Made by a program: the position numbers and the translations under genes
Notes under the pieces: generated by a model
What the model was told of the DNA's origin: nothing
Database searches by the model: none
The model's input: the letters and a program-made list of their open reading frames with translations, nothing else
Assembly: GCA_025210515.1 (NCBI GenBank)
Contig: JAOARM010000009.1
Coordinates: 1-36,423 of the forward strand
Length of the DNA stretch: 36,423 bases
Reading direction: 5' to 3'
Source of the DNA: Vallitalea sp.
GTDB taxonomy: Bacteria > Bacillota > Clostridia > Lachnospirales > Vallitaleaceae
Part shown: in pieces, positions 35,289 through 36,423 of the stretch
Layout: each line of letters begins with the position of its first letter
Position numbering within the stretch: the stretch's first letter is position 1

Positions 35289-35306
35289 GGAAAATGTTTT
35301 TATGCA
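35289..35306 (+). repeat. Partial IS21-family terminal repeat, copy C
   Basis: 18 nt, GGAAAATGTTTTTATGCA, match the second terminal sub-repeat of copy B (from 35370) with one mismatch and in the same orientation. The outer part of this end is missing. A TATAAT follows at 35323-35328. It suggests an older related insertion at this spot. Confidence 0.5.
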
Positions 35307-35336
35307 ATATTGTGAACTATGATATAATCTTCTAAA

Positions 35337-35394
35337 TGTTAATGTCAAATTGTTTTTCTGCGAAAAGTGGAAAATGTTTTTCTGCACTTTTGGG
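35337..35394 (+). repeat. IS21-family terminal repeat, copy B (end of the istAB element)
   Basis: The outer end TGTTAATGTCAA (35337-35348) is followed by two sub-repeats sharing GTTTTTCTGC (35352-35361 and 35378-35387). It is inverted with respect to copy A 0.87 kb to the left, so the two ends face each other across the phage fragments. Confidence 0.7.
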
Positions 35395-35397
35395 AAT

Positions 35398-36150
35398 CTA
35401 CTCCTTTCGCGTAGTTTCTATTTTACCTTTTGTTCTATATGAATTCCCTGTTATCTTTATTACATGTGAATGGTGGAGTAGGCGATCTAAAATTGCGTTT
35501 GCAATTGTTGAATCTCCAAATACTTCTCCCCATTTACTGAATGATTTGTTTGTTGTTATTATTGTTGAATGTTTTTCATACCTCATATTTATTAATTGAA
35601 AAAACATATTTGCAGAATTCTTATCAATGGGCAAGTACCCTATTTCGTCTATTATTAATACTTTGTACTTACTATAATGTTTTAATCTAGCTGTTAGCCG
35701 ATTTTCTAGATGTGCTTTCTTTAGATTGGCTAATAAATCATTACATGTTATAAAATAGGTTGAGTAGCGATTTTTAGCACACTCTATACCTATGGATGTT
35801 GCAAGATGTGATTTACCTACTCCTGATGTTCCTAACAGTAGTATGTTTTCTTGTTTTTCTATGAATCTGAAATCAGAGAATCCTCTTATCTCATCTTCAT
35901 TAATGCTTGGTTGAAATGAAAAATCAAAGTCATCAAATTCTTTTAAAAACGGGAAATTAGCTGTTCTTACACATGCGAACCTAGCTTTTTCATTTCTAAT
36001 CTTAAGTTCATTTGTTGTTAATTGTAATAAGCTTTCTATATAATTTATTTCTTTGTTATTTACTTGGTCTAAAATTGTATCAAGATTATCTTTAAAAGAT
36101 ATAAGTTTTAATTTCTCAAGATTATTTATTAGTTTTACATATGTACTTAT
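35398..36150 (-). CDS. istB: IS21-family helper ATPase IstB, ATA in the start position
   Basis: 250 codons with no internal stop, the normal IstB length. Starting at ATA 36148-36150 it reads (M)STYVKLINNLEKLKLISFKD. A conserved RTANFPFLKEF segment, Walker A LLGTSGVGKSHLA, YFITCNDLLANLKKAHLENR, Walker B VLIIDEIGYLP, TTNKSFSKWGEVFGD and the ending NAILDRLLHHSHVI follow. AGGAGAG lies 5 nt before the ATA. The istA stop (TAA) and the ATA overlap as TAATA, where related elements have TAATG, so ATG has mutated to ATA. IstB is the AAA+ helper that assists IstA in target choice and strand transfer. Confidence 0.88.
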   Translation of the reverse strand: MSTYVKLINNLEKLKLISFKDNLDTILDQVNNKEINYIESLLQLTTNELKIRNEKARFACVRTANFPFLKEFDDFDFSFQPSINEDEIRGFSDFRFIEKQENILLLGTSGVGKSHLATSIGIECAKNRYSTYFITCNDLLANLKKAHLENRLTARLKHYSKYKVLIIDEIGYLPIDKNSANMFFQLINMRYEKHSTIITTNKSFSKWGEVFGDSTIANAILDRLLHHSHVIKITGNSYRTKGKIETTRKE

Positions 36151-36423
36151 TATATCTCTCCTATTTTATCTAGTAATTTTAAGTTATTCTCTGTGATAAT
36201 TTATAGGGTTATTGCTTAACTCATGCTGTCTAATTAATAATCCATCAAAAAATAATTGTATTACACCTTTTTCCTCTTTTAATTTACTGTTTTATTGATA
36301 TACTTATTAGGCGCTGAGTATTTACGCTTCTTATAGTGAATTAATGAGTCTTTGGATACTTTTACTGCAATAAAGGTATTCATGTATGATTCAATAATTC
36401 TTTTGTTTGGAAGGGGCTGTAAA
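36150..36423 (-). pseudogene. istA: IS21-family transposase IstA, C-terminal part with two frameshifts (partial)
   Basis: From the window edge the frame reads LQPLPNKRIIESYMNTFIAV and VSKDSLIHYKKRKYSAPNKY, characteristic of the IstA C-terminal region, to a TAA at 36279-36281 after NKTVN. Moving one base restores LKEEKGVIQLFFDGLLIRQH, ending at NYHRE-stop. A further shift gives ENNLKLLDKIGEI and the expected stop overlapping the istB start. So at least two small indels break the gene. The catalytic DDE part is outside the window. Confidence 0.8.

Larger units (their letters stand above)
33323..35336. mobile_element. Prophage/integrative element remnant at tRNA-Leu
   Basis: It contains an integrase next to the tRNA 3' end, then fragments of phage head genes on the opposite strand, interrupted by IS21-family terminal repeats. 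Base composition is visibly less AT-rich than the neighbouring chromosome. No lysis, replication or tail genes are in the window. The second attachment site was not found here, so the element either continues to the right or has lost its far end. Confidence 0.75.
35337..36423 (-). mobile_element. IS21-family element (degenerate), extends beyond the right edge
   Basis: The element end at 35337 starts TGTTAATGTCAA and is followed by two tandem sub-repeats (TTTTTCTGCGAAAAGTG and GTTTTTCTGCACTTTTG, to 35392), typical of IS21 multiple terminal binding sites. istB and then istA follow on the minus strand, the usual IS21 order read from the far end. istA is frameshifted and istB lacks ATG, so this copy cannot move by itself. 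The other end lies outside the window. Confidence 0.85.

Overview
The window is AT-rich chromosomal DNA from an anaerobic member of the Firmicutes, most likely class Clostridia. The evidence is the electron-bifurcating NfnAB pair, a Prp protease next to an L27 with a cleavable N-terminal extension, consensus GGAGG ribosome binding sites, and a conserved clostridial order of radical SAM pair, RNase G, rplU, prp, rpmA, obg, yhbY, nadD and rsfS. Some features recall Lachnospirales-type clostridia (a NadD-YqeK fusion, a short RNase G), but the genus cannot be fixed from sequence alone.

Layout. 1-2167 (minus): nfnA and a window-truncated nfnB. 2293-3400 (plus): a divergent AraC-type regulator with its own promoter. 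3429-13637 (minus): a long ribosome-assembly and RNA cluster. It holds a TIGR03960/TIGR03936 radical SAM pair, RNase G, the L21-Prp-L27 unit with an L21-type leader, Obg, YhbY, an unusual secreted SNase-like protein with about six helix-hairpin-helix units, a NadD-YqeK fusion and RsfS. 13773-16138: a small membrane protein and asparagine synthetase. 16476-18137: convergent tyrS (+) and csp (-). 18435-32950 (minus): PepD, a UPF0210/ACT pair, YycJ-type hydrolase, a membrane diguanylate cyclase, an FtsA-like ATPase with a long extra C-terminal region, an oligopeptide-binding lipoprotein, CoaE, DNA polymerase I, and an ECF sigma/anti-sigma pair.

33239 to the end: tRNA-Leu(CAA) followed by a decayed mobile region. 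A tyrosine recombinase abuts the tRNA. Behind it lie fragments of phage head genes (major capsid C-terminus, a small lysine-rich gene with an internal stop, and the start of a gp6-like connector), all on the minus strand in phage order. They are bounded by copies of an IS21-family terminal repeat, and a degenerate IS21-family element (istB, frameshifted istA) runs off the right edge. Both istB and the integrase have intact reading frames, but each carries ATA exactly where an ATG start is expected.

How the genes work together. The central block is housekeeping for ribosome maturation: L21 and L27, Prp trimming L27, Obg, YhbY, RsfS and RNase G. It is mixed with NAD synthesis and alarmone hydrolysis. 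The polA-coaE block adds replication/repair and CoA synthesis. The most distinctive genes are the SNase-like/HhH secreted protein and the FtsA-like protein with beta-rich repeats. The right end is a graveyard of integrative elements at a tRNA gene. No convincing new defence or CRISPR-type system is visible.
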